A stretch of 12,428 bases of DNA, taken from contig JAQTRJ010000027.1 of the NCBI GenBank assembly GCA_028711875.1, positions 1 to 12,428 of the forward strand, in the 5' to 3' direction. The stretch is from a bacterium (lineage in GTDB: Bacteria; Electryoneota; RPQS01). The notes under the pieces are model-generated. The model ran no database searches. It saw only the letters and a list, made by a program, of their open reading frames with translations, and had not been told where the DNA came from. The position numbers and the translations under genes are program-made. Shown piece after piece: positions 1 to 7,252 of the stretch; within the stretch, counting starts at the first letter, position 1, and each line of letters starts with the position of its first letter.

Positions 1-2
1 CC

Positions 3-473
3 GAGACTGTCGTGCGATCCCTGCCCGTGCTTACGGTTCGGGAGCTGATTCACCAGCGTCTCCGGTGGGCGTCGAAAGGGCTGGCGTATCGCCGCAGCAT
101 GTCGGTGTTTCTGTTCGGAATCTACCTGTACTATCTACTGTGGCTGGCTGCGCCCGTCTTGGCTGTGCTTCGACCGGAATGGATTCCCTGGATACTGCTC
201 ACCGGTGTCTGGAAACTCACTTGGGACTTCGCTACCGTTCGCATGGGCTGCCGGCTGTTTGGACAGACGTCGCTTCTTCGCTATTTTCTTCCCTATTCCG
301 TGCTCCACGTTCTCGCCAGCCCAATTTTCGGATTTCTCGGCCCGATGCTTGCATTTCGCTGGAAAGACGAGTGGTACCGCACAGCGCGGCTGCCACGCCC
401 GTTGCGCTATCGCCGACTGATGCGCACCCGGCGCATCGCTCGCGAGCGCCGCGCGGCGGAAACGACGCTGTGA
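3..473 (+). CDS. Family 2 glycosyltransferase, C-terminal part (5' end outside window)
   Basis: The reading frame is open to the left edge, so the gene starts before the window; an in-frame GTG at 12 is unlikely to be the true start. The visible portion has the QxxRW-type motif of membrane-bound GT2 enzymes (HQRLRW), then about three hydrophobic stretches (around 'VFLFGIYLYYLLWLAAPVLAV', 'WILLTGVWKLTW' and 'LHVLASPIFGFLGPML'), then a short aromatic, basic tail containing 'FRWKDEWYR' and ending in many Arg. In the family, QxxRW lies in the acceptor/product site at the end of the catalytic domain, just before the C-terminal membrane helices, so this is the end of a processive or lipid-linked sugar transferase. 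The nucleotide-binding part is not visible. It stops 4 nt before the deacetylase gene and so is probably cotranscribed with it. The substrate cannot be inferred. Confidence 0.75.
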   Translation, partial: ETVVRSLPVLTVRELIHQRLRWASKGLAYRRSMSVFLFGIYLYYLLWLAAPVLAVLRPEWIPWILLTGVWKLTWDFATVRMGCRLFGQTSLLRYFLPYSVLHVLASPIFGFLGPMLAFRWKDEWYRTARLPRPLRYRRLMRTRRIARERRAAETTL

Positions 474-477
474 TCCG

Positions 478-1128
478 ATGATGATTCATCCCGCATGGAA
501 GGAATGGTGCTGCCGCGGTTGGATGTTTCGTCTGCCGCCTCATCTGTCCAAGCGCATCGCCGTGACCTTCGATGACGGCCCCCATCCTGAGACCACCCTG
601 CCCCTGTTAAACACACTCGCACACTTGAGAATTCCCAGCACTCATTTCATCGTCGGCGAGAAAGCGGCAGCACATCCCGATCTCCTTCCCGAGATCAACG
701 CACAAGGCCACCTGCTGGCGAACCACGGCTATTGCCACGAAAGCCTGCTCTGGAAATCCAAGACAACGCAGGCGGAGAGTCTCACTGAAACCGACGCAGT
801 GCTGCGGCGGCAGAACATTCGCTTTGGGAAATATTTCAGACCGCCGTTTGGTCAGTTTAATTTTTCTACGAAATCCGTTCTTGCTCTCCACGGTTATCGC
901 GGCGTTCTATGGTCGGTAGCGATTGCCGACTGGAAAGCGGCAACGTCTCAGGAGTTGTGGCGGCGCCTGCGTCCACAAATTCATGAACGCGCCGTCATTT
1001 TACTTCATGACACCCGCGTTGCCGCACCGGCCGTGATCGAGATGCTTTCCCGACTGGCGGATGACATCTCGCGTCGCGGCTGGGAATTCACCACTCTTCC
1101 CGTCCCGCCAACTGATTCCGCATCATAG
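478..1128 (+). CDS. NodB-type polysaccharide deacetylase (carbohydrate esterase 4)
   Basis: A 216-residue protein that is almost entirely one NodB homology domain. The family motifs appear in order: TFDDGP at 30-35 (catalytic base and metal Asp), HGYCH at 83-87 (metal-binding His pair; the usual Ser/Thr after the first His is Gly), RPPFG at 121-125, 'SVAIADW' ending at 152, and LLHD at 175-178 (His of motif 5). These enzymes remove N-acetyl groups from GlcNAc-containing glycans or glycolipids using a bound metal. No clear signal peptide or membrane helix is seen; the N-terminus is 'MMIHPAWKEW', so it may act on the cytosolic side or be exported by an unrecognised route. It sits between two GT2 genes with gaps of 4 and 6 nt, which points to modification of the product those transferases make. 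ATG at 478 is used; a second ATG follows at 481. There is no good ribosome binding site. Confidence 0.9.
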   Translation: MMIHPAWKEWCCRGWMFRLPPHLSKRIAVTFDDGPHPETTLPLLNTLAHLRIPSTHFIVGEKAAAHPDLLPEINAQGHLLANHGYCHESLLWKSKTTQAESLTETDAVLRRQNIRFGKYFRPPFGQFNFSTKSVLALHGYRGVLWSVAIADWKAATSQELWRRLRPQIHERAVILLHDTRVAAPAVIEMLSRLADDISRRGWEFTTLPVPPTDSAS

Positions 1129-1134
1129 TTAACC

Positions 1135-2241
1135 GTGACCATCCTTTTTTTCTTCATTGCCGCTTCGCTGATCTATCTGATGATCGCTCTTTATTTGGCG
1201 CGGGGCATCCACAACAATTACCCGATTCGGAACGACGAACCCACGGTCAGCATCGTAATTCCGGTGCGTGACGAGGCACATCAGATTCGCGGACTCCTTG
1301 ACTCCTTGCTGGACGTGGATTATCCCTCGGAAAAGCTGCAGATTATCGTTGTGGATGATTTTTCGGAAGACAATACTCAAGCCATCGCCCTCAGCTATCA
1401 AGACCGTTTCCGCTGCCTTTACGACGTGCGCAAAGCCATAGACGAACCGGACGGCAAACTGATTCTAAAGACCCGGCCACTGGCGCAGGGAATGGACGTC
1501 GCCACCGGCGAAATCATTCTTATGACCGACGCCGATTGCACGGTGCCCCGAGATTGGGTGCGCAGCATGGTCGCCTACTTCACAGAAGACGTGGGGATGG
1601 TCTGTGGAACGACTTTGCCGCATCCTCGCGAAAACGCGAAGTGCCCGCTGACGCAGATGGAAACGCTCGATTGGCTGTTTCTGCTTGGCTCGTGTACGGG
1701 CATGTCGGGGAAGGGCCACCCTCAGGCGTTAATCGGAAATAACTATTCGGTGCGTAAAGCCGCCTATCACGATATCGGAACCTTTCGCTCTCTGGCCATC
1801 GCCGACCTCGACGACATCGTCCTGCTCAAGGCGATGGAGAACAGCAACCGATGGAAGATCGTTTTCCCGGCTTATCGGGGGGTGATGGTCTACACGCGTC
1901 CGTTGCCGTCTCTTCTCGAACTCGCTCGCCAGCGACGACGATGGATGAAGGGAATTCGTCACGTGGGCTGGCGCGGGCGATGCGTGCTTGGTTTTGGCGT
2001 GGCTGCTCATGTTGCATTGCCATTTTGGCCGCTCCTGCTGGGCGAGTGGTCGCTGCTTCCTTTCAGCCTGCTGGTGCTTGGGGATGGAGCGGTCTTGGTC
2101 GGTATGCTTCGCCACTATCGTCAGGGACGGTTGGCATGGTTGGTACCGGTCTATCCGCTCTTCGCCTGCGCGTATGGATTGATTCTGGCGGCGTTCCTGT
2201 TCGGTGGGCGTAAGGTGAAATGGAAATCCCGACAATTCTGA
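1135..2241 (+). CDS. Membrane-anchored family 2 glycosyltransferase
   Basis: A 368-residue GT-A fold glycosyltransferase. An N-terminal hydrophobic helix (about 1-23) precedes the catalytic domain: 'VSIVIPVRDEA' near 38-48, 'IIVVDD' with the Asp pair at 74-75, the metal-binding DAD at 132-134, 'IGNNYSVRK' near 200-208, an acidic 'ADLDD' at 223-227 that could supply the catalytic base, and QRRRW at 266-270. Two or three membrane helices follow (about 283-360), and the protein ends in 'GRKVKWKSRQF', a tail typical of membrane GT2 enzymes related to hopanoid/ceramide or polysaccharide transferases. It uses a GTG start 6 nt after the deacetylase stop, with no clear Shine-Dalgarno. With the preceding genes it forms a GT2-deacetylase-GT2 unit. 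The donor and acceptor are unknown. Confidence 0.9.
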   Translation: MTILFFFIAASLIYLMIALYLARGIHNNYPIRNDEPTVSIVIPVRDEAHQIRGLLDSLLDVDYPSEKLQIIVVDDFSEDNTQAIALSYQDRFRCLYDVRKAIDEPDGKLILKTRPLAQGMDVATGEIILMTDADCTVPRDWVRSMVAYFTEDVGMVCGTTLPHPRENAKCPLTQMETLDWLFLLGSCTGMSGKGHPQALIGNNYSVRKAAYHDIGTFRSLAIADLDDIVLLKAMENSNRWKIVFPAYRGVMVYTRPLPSLLELARQRRRWMKGIRHVGWRGRCVLGFGVAAHVALPFWPLLLGEWSLLPFSLLVLGDGAVLVGMLRHYRQGRLAWLVPVYPLFACAYGLILAAFLFGGRKVKWKSRQF

Positions 2242-2260
2242 GTGGCAAATCCGAGAAAAG

Positions 2261-2290
2261 AAAGGCCGGTGCATTCGCACCGGCCTTTTT
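2261..2290. terminator. Bidirectional intrinsic terminator between convergent operons
   Basis: A perfect 12-bp inverted repeat: arm AAAGGCCGGTGC at 2261-2272, a 4-nt loop at 2273-2276, and the complementary arm at 2277-2288. A run of five T ends at 2290 on the plus strand. On the minus strand the stem is followed by T-rich sequence (the complement of the A-rich stretch at 2255-2263). It lies 19 bases after the glycosyltransferase stop and 15 bases after the stop of the convergent outer-membrane protein gene, so it can end transcripts from both sides. Confidence 0.93.
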
Positions 2291-2305
2291 CGCAGATTGA
2301 CAAAT

Positions 2306-3415
2306 CTATCGAATGGAATAGGAACAGGTCACACCGATTTCGCGACGAATGAAATCCTTGACGCTTGGAACGGAACTCCACTCGGATCCTGTTTGTCGAA
2401 CCTCGTAGGAGAAGTAGCTCGCAACTTCCCACTGGCTCGTCAGATTCATTCCAAGTGAGGTCGTGATTTCGCCCCGGTGATCCAGTCGTCCGCGATGAAA
2501 CGGATCCTGTTCGAGACGGCTGTCGGTCGTGTAGACGCGGCGGCGGAGGCGGTAAGAGACATCGGCACTCGTGCGGCGAAACGTAATCCACGGCACGATC
2601 GCCGATATGGCAACACGGAATTCATCCTCGGTAAAGTCCGAATTTCCGTATTCCGAGTCTTCGACAGGTTCATCCTCGATGAAAATGGAAGTCCCGGAGC
2701 CGCAAGTTTGCCCGACGTTCTCAGAAAAACGACGGGTATATTCCCCCGAAAGATCTATATTGCGGGGAAAACTGTAGACGAGCGTCCCCGCGATGTCCCA
2801 ATACTCGCTGTCGTATTCCGTGAACTTGGCATTGTAATAATACGAGCCCCAGGAAACGCGCGTGCCAAGCCAAAGGGGATCGAGAAGCCGATAGCGAAAC
2901 GAACCGGCGTAGTCCCAATTGCGGAATCGTGCGGAATGATACTCATTGAAGTCGCGGTCACGGTACACCCGAAGATAGAACGAGGGGATGTGGTAGGCAC
3001 GAAAACGCGCCAACCAGCGATAGCCGCGAACTCGCGGACGCACCGACACTCCGAACGTATGCGTTTGATAGTCAGTGAAAGCGTTGAGGGCATGCTGCGT
3101 GGCTTTGAACTGGTAATCCCCCGAGATCATCAACATGCCTGGCGCCCGCCAGCTCAGAGACGGCGCCAGAATCAAGTCGCCGGACAGATCATCCACTGAT
3201 TCCATGGGAATCAGAAAGACATCGGGATCACTTAGAAACTCATTCTGATCGCGCTCGCTTAGCCGCAGCAGATTATCGCTATAGGTCGTCGCCAGCGCCG
3301 CTTTCAGATGCCACTCCCACGTTGGGAATGAACGTCGTTGCGCGCCGAGCGCCGTATGCGCAATCAGGCTGCCGACCAGCAACAGAGACAGAACGAGAAT
3401 CAGAGAACGACGCAC
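2306..3415 (-). CDS. Arginine-rich outer-membrane beta-barrel protein, putative polymer porin
   Basis: A 369-residue protein that I cannot assign to a named family. It has a Sec signal peptide (basic MRR, hydrophobic core 4-19, likely cleavage after ALG at 22-24). The mature part is a series of aromatic, alternating strands with no hydrophobic helices, as in outer-membrane beta-barrels; near its start is 'TYSDNLLRLS', a motif style common at the first strand of such barrels. Composition is striking: 39 Arg against only 4 Lys, with Arg often on alternate residues (126-139, 163-176, 288-293). An acidic insert at 247-265 looks like an exposed loop. It is the last gene of the poly-gamma-glutamate cluster, 5 nt after the preceding stop, with a GTG start and a GGAG/AAGG-type ribosome site inside the end of the previous gene. 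Export of the anionic polymer through this barrel is inference from position and composition. Confidence 0.8.
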   Translation of the reverse strand: MRRSLILVLSLLLVGSLIAHTALGAQRRSFPTWEWHLKAALATTYSDNLLRLSERDQNEFLSDPDVFLIPMESVDDLSGDLILAPSLSWRAPGMLMISGDYQFKATQHALNAFTDYQTHTFGVSVRPRVRGYRWLARFRAYHIPSFYLRVYRDRDFNEYHSARFRNWDYAGSFRYRLLDPLWLGTRVSWGSYYYNAKFTEYDSEYWDIAGTLVYSFPRNIDLSGEYTRRFSENVGQTCGSGTSIFIEDEPVEDSEYGNSDFTEDEFRVAISAIVPWITFRRTSADVSYRLRRRVYTTDSRLEQDPFHRGRLDHRGEITTSLGMNLTSQWEVASYFSYEVRQTGSEWSSVPSVKDFIRREIGVTCSYSIR

Positions 3416-3420
3416 AAGCC

Positions 3421-4329
3421 TTACTCCGGTTTAAGCTGCTTCTCGGGCAGTAAGAACTTCAGCAGACCGGTCCGATGATTTTCCGGCAGCGTAAATTCGT
3501 AGCGGTGCGTTCCCTCGGGAATTTCCACGTAGAACACTTCAGCCTGACTGGCGACCAGCGATGACGGCTCGCGATAGGCTGTGACCACGCTCTTGCCGGC
3601 GGCCAGCGAATAGGTGCCCTTCACTTTACCGTCCTCGAGCACGCGCACCCGCCACTTCTGCTTGCCGCTCATGTTGGCGTCGAACTCGATTCGCGAGAGC
3701 ACTTTGAGCGTAGCTGGACCGACCAAGTCCAGCGTGGTGCTGAATCCCGTTCCGATGCGGTAATAGGTGGTACTCTCCTCCCGCGTCACCAAATCCACCT
3801 GCGCGGTAAATTGGGAGGGAGTCATCGCCACGACCGGGGTTCCACTGGTAAACGCATTGGTTTCGACTGCGAATTTCAGAAGCACTTTTCCCGAGGCGTC
3901 TTTCGGAAGATAGAGCGAATAGGTTTGCTCGCCCTTGGGCACATCAATGAATTTCTTCCGGGTATAGGCAATACGTCCTTCGGTATCGCCGGAGAATACG
4001 ACTCTGTCGGTTGTGCGTGCTTCATGGGAAATCCGGAGAGCGCGATGGGATTTCTTGCGCAACGCAAGAAACGTGTATTTTACGCTCTCCTCCGAGTTTC
4101 CGGCGACTCCGCGCGAGAGAATCATCAGGCGTGACGGACCTTTCACCTGAATCTCGATCTTGGTGTCGGCCTCAAGCAGATAGTAGGGTCGCACTTTTCC
4201 GGACACCAGAACGTCAACGGTCCGGTCGAACGTCGTCGGCTGGAAATAGTCCACACCACCGGTCTTCGCCTCAGCCGCAGCCAGCGCTAAACTCAACGTC
4301 AGCAGCACAAGGATGTTTCGCACAGTCAT
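3421..4329 (-). CDS. Secreted protein with two tandem copies of one beta-rich domain
   Basis: 302 residues from ATG at 4329. This start is preferred because AGGA lies 7 nt upstream of it, whereas an in-frame TTG at 4335 has that site almost touching it. The signal peptide is about residues 1-21 (hydrophobic core 'ILVLLTLSLALAAA', cleavage near AEA). The mature protein is a duplication: copy 1 about 49-154, copy 2 about 189-295. Anchors recur exactly 140 residues apart: YY at 49 and 189, 'GPSRL' at 64 and 'GPATL' at 204, 'DVPKG' at 129 and 'EIPEG' at 269. The copies end in similar segments, 'SGKVLLKF' and 'RTGLLKF'. Strand-like, sandwich-type pattern; no catalytic motif recognised. It sits between pgsW and the barrel gene, so a periplasmic role with the polymer or the barrel is plausible but unproven. 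It is not PgsA/CapA, as no metallophosphoesterase motifs are seen. Confidence 0.82.
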   Translation of the reverse strand: MTVRNILVLLTLSLALAAAEAKTGGVDYFQPTTFDRTVDVLVSGKVRPYYLLEADTKIEIQVKGPSRLMILSRGVAGNSEESVKYTFLALRKKSHRALRISHEARTTDRVVFSGDTEGRIAYTRKKFIDVPKGEQTYSLYLPKDASGKVLLKFAVETNAFTSGTPVVAMTPSQFTAQVDLVTREESTTYYRIGTGFSTTLDLVGPATLKVLSRIEFDANMSGKQKWRVRVLEDGKVKGTYSLAAGKSVVTAYREPSSLVASQAEVFYVEIPEGTHRYEFTLPENHRTGLLKFLLPEKQLKPE

Positions 4330-4364
4330 TCTCAATTCCTGCCGTATAGTGAATCCACAAAACG

Positions 4365-5486
4365 CTACATCAGAGTATCAGGGTCAACGCCCGCTTCGCG
4401 CAGTCGGAATAAACGCGCGTCGAAGCGAACCAGCAAAGCGATCAGGAAAATCGCCAGAAACGCGGCGATTCCGGCCACCCGCAGATCATACCGATCGGCA
4501 ATGAACACCTCGCCCTGCCCGATCTGGGGCAAGGGGATGCTCGGTTCTCCAAGTCCATATCTTCGACTTAGGAGCAAAATGTCATCCAGATGAATTGCGG
4601 GCACCCCCGTCGCGTTGAAGCGATGGATCACGCCGCGACTCGGATAGTTCTGAACGGGCAGCCGACGGCTGAGTCCATTGGGAATCAATCTCGCGTTTAC
4701 CGGGTGCCCAATACTGGCAACGCCGTTCCCCACATTAATGAACGCTCTGTAGGGTTTGCCTTGGGCAGATTCGTCAAATAGACGATGCCATCGTGCCATG
4801 GAAGCGGGCAAATTGTTCTCATGGATGAAAACGAGACCGTTTCGCTCTGCCGCTTGCCGCATGAGATCCTGACCGACCTGCGAGAGTCCCACGGCAGCGT
4901 CATCAATTCCGCCCATGGATGCAGCCACCGGGTGCGAATGAATCATCCCCTTTCGGATCAGCAATCCCTCCATATCCGCCCACGTAAAATCCGGGTCGTT
5001 GGCTCCCCACCACGACGCTCCCAGGGCGGTGATCGTGATTGGTTTCGCACCCAATACCTCACAGGCACAGAGTACGGCCAAATTCGCGCCGGGATTCGAT
5101 CCGGTCAGCGCCACAGCCACCAAATCCCCCCGCTGCACTCCCGCGCGCATGAGCAATTCCACCGCTACGGCCGCGAAATTCGGATTGGCACCGCCGAGTT
5201 TCACGTCGTATTTACCCATGTCGGTAGTTATCAGTGAGAATTGCTGGCCGATCAGCGCGTCCAGCAGCGGTTCCCGGTAGTTCTCGGAGAACACTCCGTT
5301 TTCGCTGCGTGTCTTCTGGAAAACCTCCAAACACTTCACTTCCAGTTCGGCGGCAGCAATCTTCTCGGCAAAATACGGCATTTTCCGTTCGACGTGGCTG
5401 TTCTCGCACCAGTAGTAGAGTCCGCAGCAAACAACCGCCAGAATCAGCAGCGTCCAAATCGAACGGAGAGACGGTCTATAAAGCAT
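4365..5486 (-). CDS. pgsW: Poly-gamma-glutamate system protein PgsW
   Basis: A 373-residue membrane-anchored protein that I match to the poly-gamma-glutamate system family usually called PgsW, which accompanies pgsB and pgsC in several diderm bacteria. It has a transmembrane helix at about 9-26, a large extracytoplasmic domain, and a second helix at about 336-353 followed by a short tail. Visible signatures include 'LTGSNPGANLAVL' (127-139), 'SMGGIDDAAVGLS' (190-202), 'FIHENNLP' (220-227) and 'FINVGNGVASIGH' (249-261). The biochemical role of the family is not established to my knowledge. The start is well supported: GGGGAG lies 7 nt before ATG at 5486, inside the end of pgsC, and the genes overlap by 11 nt, implying translational coupling. 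It precedes the duplicated-domain secreted protein by 35 nt. Confidence 0.85.
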   Translation of the reverse strand: MLYRPSLRSIWTLLILAVVCCGLYYWCENSHVERKMPYFAEKIAAAELEVKCLEVFQKTRSENGVFSENYREPLLDALIGQQFSLITTDMGKYDVKLGGANPNFAAVAVELLMRAGVQRGDLVAVALTGSNPGANLAVLCACEVLGAKPITITALGASWWGANDPDFTWADMEGLLIRKGMIHSHPVAASMGGIDDAAVGLSQVGQDLMRQAAERNGLVFIHENNLPASMARWHRLFDESAQGKPYRAFINVGNGVASIGHPVNARLIPNGLSRRLPVQNYPSRGVIHRFNATGVPAIHLDDILLLSRRYGLGEPSIPLPQIGQGEVFIADRYDLRVAGIAAFLAIFLIALLVRFDARLFRLREAGVDPDTLM

Positions 5487-5931
5487 GGAAGATCTCCCCG
5501 CCGGTGAAGAGAATCACCAGAATTCTCACGAGCGGCGCCGCGATCAGCATTGTGGCGATCGTCTTGATGACGCCCTGCCGTTCGAACCAGTTGGCGACCA
5601 GCCCCGGAATAATGAATCCGATCGCTTCCAAGCGAATATCGGCCGACAGTTGTTCGTAGGAAATGATCTCTCGGCTGATGTAGCCGAAAATGAATCCAAG
5701 CAGAATCGCCATGACCAAACGCCGTCGGCCGTAGACGAACATATATCTCGAAATCAGACGGATCATCAGATAGGTTACGAACGCGACAATCAGCGTCGCC
5801 AGAAGCCGCATCGGTTCGTGAAGGTGCAGCGCGATGTAGCCAGGGACCACGATGCCTCCGGCGGCAGCACCAAAAACCTCGTGGAACAGGAGACTGATCA
5901 GAACGCCAATTCCGATGGTAAGCTCAATCAT
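5476..5931 (-). CDS. pgsC: Poly-gamma-glutamate synthase membrane subunit PgsC/CapC
   Basis: A 151-residue polytopic protein, close to the usual length of about 150 for PgsC/CapC. About four to five hydrophobic segments are seen: residues 5-30 (with 'FGAAAGGIVVPGY', characteristic of the family), 44-60, 72-86, 105-115 and 121-140. In the family PgsC pairs with the ATP-dependent ligase PgsB in the cytoplasmic membrane and is needed for polymerisation and movement of the gamma-linked glutamate chain. It follows pgsB after 44 nt and overlaps pgsW by 11 nt. GGAG sits 9 nt before the ATG. Nothing appears broken. Confidence 0.93.
   Translation of the reverse strand: MIELTIGIGVLISLLFHEVFGAAAGGIVVPGYIALHLHEPMRLLATLIVAFVTYLMIRLISRYMFVYGRRRLVMAILLGFIFGYISREIISYEQLSADIRLEAIGFIIPGLVANWFERQGVIKTIATMLIAAPLVRILVILFTGGEIFHAL
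5494..5499 (-). promoter_or_regulatory. Strong ribosome binding site for pgsW inside pgsC
   Basis: GGGGAG on the minus strand, 7 nt before the pgsW ATG and within the last codons of pgsC. It is among the best Shine-Dalgarno matches in the window and settles the pgsW start. Confidence 0.75.
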
Positions 5932-5975
5932 TCCGGCAGACTCCGGGTTGCTCGATCAGGTTCCATCTCCTCGTC

Positions 5976-7193
5976 TCATTTCTTAGGCTTTGGTGCAGGG
6001 GCCGCGGCTGTTGCGGACCGCCGTTGTGTCTTCTTGGCCGCGAAGTATTTTGCGATATCCAAACCGCCTTTGCCGACATTGCCGATGGCGAATACTGTCC
6101 CGATGGATTCCACTCTCCCGAATACTTCCTGATAGGTCTGCTCGGGGGGAACAATGCCTAATTTCACGGCTTGTGCCTGCGAGATGCCGTAGCGCGGCAA
6201 ACTGGAGTACACTCGATCCACGCACTCGCCCATCAGAAACAGATAGTCGAAATCGTGCGGCATCCCTTCCTGAATCATTTCGAGCAGCTGTATCGTGCGG
6301 TCATAGCGGTCGGCACGGGTATTCAACAAAACAAAGACCTTGCCCACATCGGTGGTCAGGTCGCGCATCTTTTTCCAGATGGCCAAAGTGGATTCGGGAT
6401 CATTCGCTGCCAACGCGTGAACGAATTGAACCAGACTATTCCCTTCCGTGACTTCATAGACACGTAAAGCCCCCGCGTCAGGATGGCTTCGATACATTCC
6501 TTCCAGTGCAACGTTGCGTGCCACACCGCAATGTTCACAAACGGCCAGAGCCAAAGCTACGTTATCGGCATGTTCGATGTGATCGAAGTGGGCCAATTCC
6601 GCATAAGAAACACCACTCGAGTCAGCCTGGTAGAGACGGCAATTCACCCGGCGCGCCTGCCGACGCATAAGCCAGAACATCTTTTCTTCACTGGTGAAGG
6701 CAATTCCATTGGTAGGCAGCGTGTTGCACAAAGAACGGGTGATATTCTCGATAGTCGGTCCCATTTCCTGAACGTGATCGAGGCGGGTATTGGTAATCAC
6801 ACCCACGGTCGCATGAACAAAACCATGCTCGCAGATCCATTGATATTCTGGATTTACGGCCATGCACTCGATCACGATAGCAGTTGGCTTGCGGCGGGAA
6901 AAATAGCGGAAGACTTTAACCTGCTCGATAATATTCGCTCCGGATGGCCGAACGATCGGTACCTCCAGGCCTTCCGGGTCAATAATTCGGGGCAGGGTTC
7001 CAGTTGTTTTTGCCATGGTTCGGAATCCGCCCGCCCTCAGTCCGGCAGCGATCAGGCGGGTAACGGAGGACTTTCCGCGGGTTCCGTTGACATGGATGCG
7101 GATGGGGATAGTGGCGACGCGGCGTTGGTGGGCAAAATACTCAGCGAGCCCGATCGCAATCAGTGCAAGGGTGGCAAGCGCAAGATACAGCAT
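5976..7193 (-). CDS. pgsB: Poly-gamma-glutamate synthase ATP-dependent ligase PgsB/CapB
   Basis: A 405-residue Mur-ligase-like amide ligase. An N-terminal hydrophobic helix (2-20) anchors it in the membrane. The phosphate-binding loop is 'NGTRGKSS' (36-43), matching the GIRGKS-type loop of PgsB, followed by 'TTGTLPRII' (63-71), 'IECMAVNPEYQW' (108-119) and 'ITNTRLDHVQEMG' (133-145), all typical of the family. It is known to activate the gamma-carboxylate of glutamate with ATP and extend poly-gamma-glutamate with PgsC. The length suits the family. The last 14 residues form an Ala/Pro/Lys tail ('ATAAAPAPKPKK') that looks like a linker or charged extension. It is the first gene of its unit, 80 nt after the RodZ-like gene, with its own promoter; the ribosome site before ATG 7193 is weak. 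Whether L- or D-glutamate is used cannot be read from sequence. Confidence 0.95.
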   Translation of the reverse strand: MLYLALATLALIAIGLAEYFAHQRRVATIPIRIHVNGTRGKSSVTRLIAAGLRAGGFRTMAKTTGTLPRIIDPEGLEVPIVRPSGANIIEQVKVFRYFSRRKPTAIVIECMAVNPEYQWICEHGFVHATVGVITNTRLDHVQEMGPTIENITRSLCNTLPTNGIAFTSEEKMFWLMRRQARRVNCRLYQADSSGVSYAELAHFDHIEHADNVALALAVCEHCGVARNVALEGMYRSHPDAGALRVYEVTEGNSLVQFVHALAANDPESTLAIWKKMRDLTTDVGKVFVLLNTRADRYDRTIQLLEMIQEGMPHDFDYLFLMGECVDRVYSSLPRYGISQAQAVKLGIVPPEQTYQEVFGRVESIGTVFAIGNVGKGGLDIAKYFAAKKTQRRSATAAAPAPKPKK

Positions 7194-7252
7194 TCGTAAC
7201 CAAGTCTGAGCTCTGAGTACGTGAAAATCGGAACATAGGGAAGATAACCTTA

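Noticed and set aside
2477..3199. A 240-codon open frame on the plus strand opposite the outer-membrane barrel gene
   Set aside because: The translation is polar and Arg/Ile-rich with no recognisable motif, while the opposite strand gives a signal peptide and beta-barrel pattern with good gene spacing. It is an antisense shadow.
3421..4329. The secreted protein as a diverged PgsA/CapA
   Set aside because: PgsA/CapA is a metallophosphoesterase-fold protein with conserved Asp/His/Asn metal ligands; this protein instead shows two copies of a short beta-rich domain and no such motifs.
4329..4335. TTG at 4335 as the start of the duplicated-domain secreted protein
   Set aside because: The AGGA at 4337-4340 would be only one base from TTG but is 7 nt from the ATG at 4329, so the ATG fits.
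4330..4364. A separate promoter between pgsW and the duplicated-domain gene (TATACG as -10)
   Set aside because: No acceptable -35 box lies 16-18 bp upstream, and the 35-nt gap fits simple cotranscription.
6483..7199. A 238-codon plus-strand open frame opposite pgsB
   Set aside because: It is complementary to a highly conserved ligase sequence with the GTRGKSS loop; no family resemblance or ribosome site is seen.
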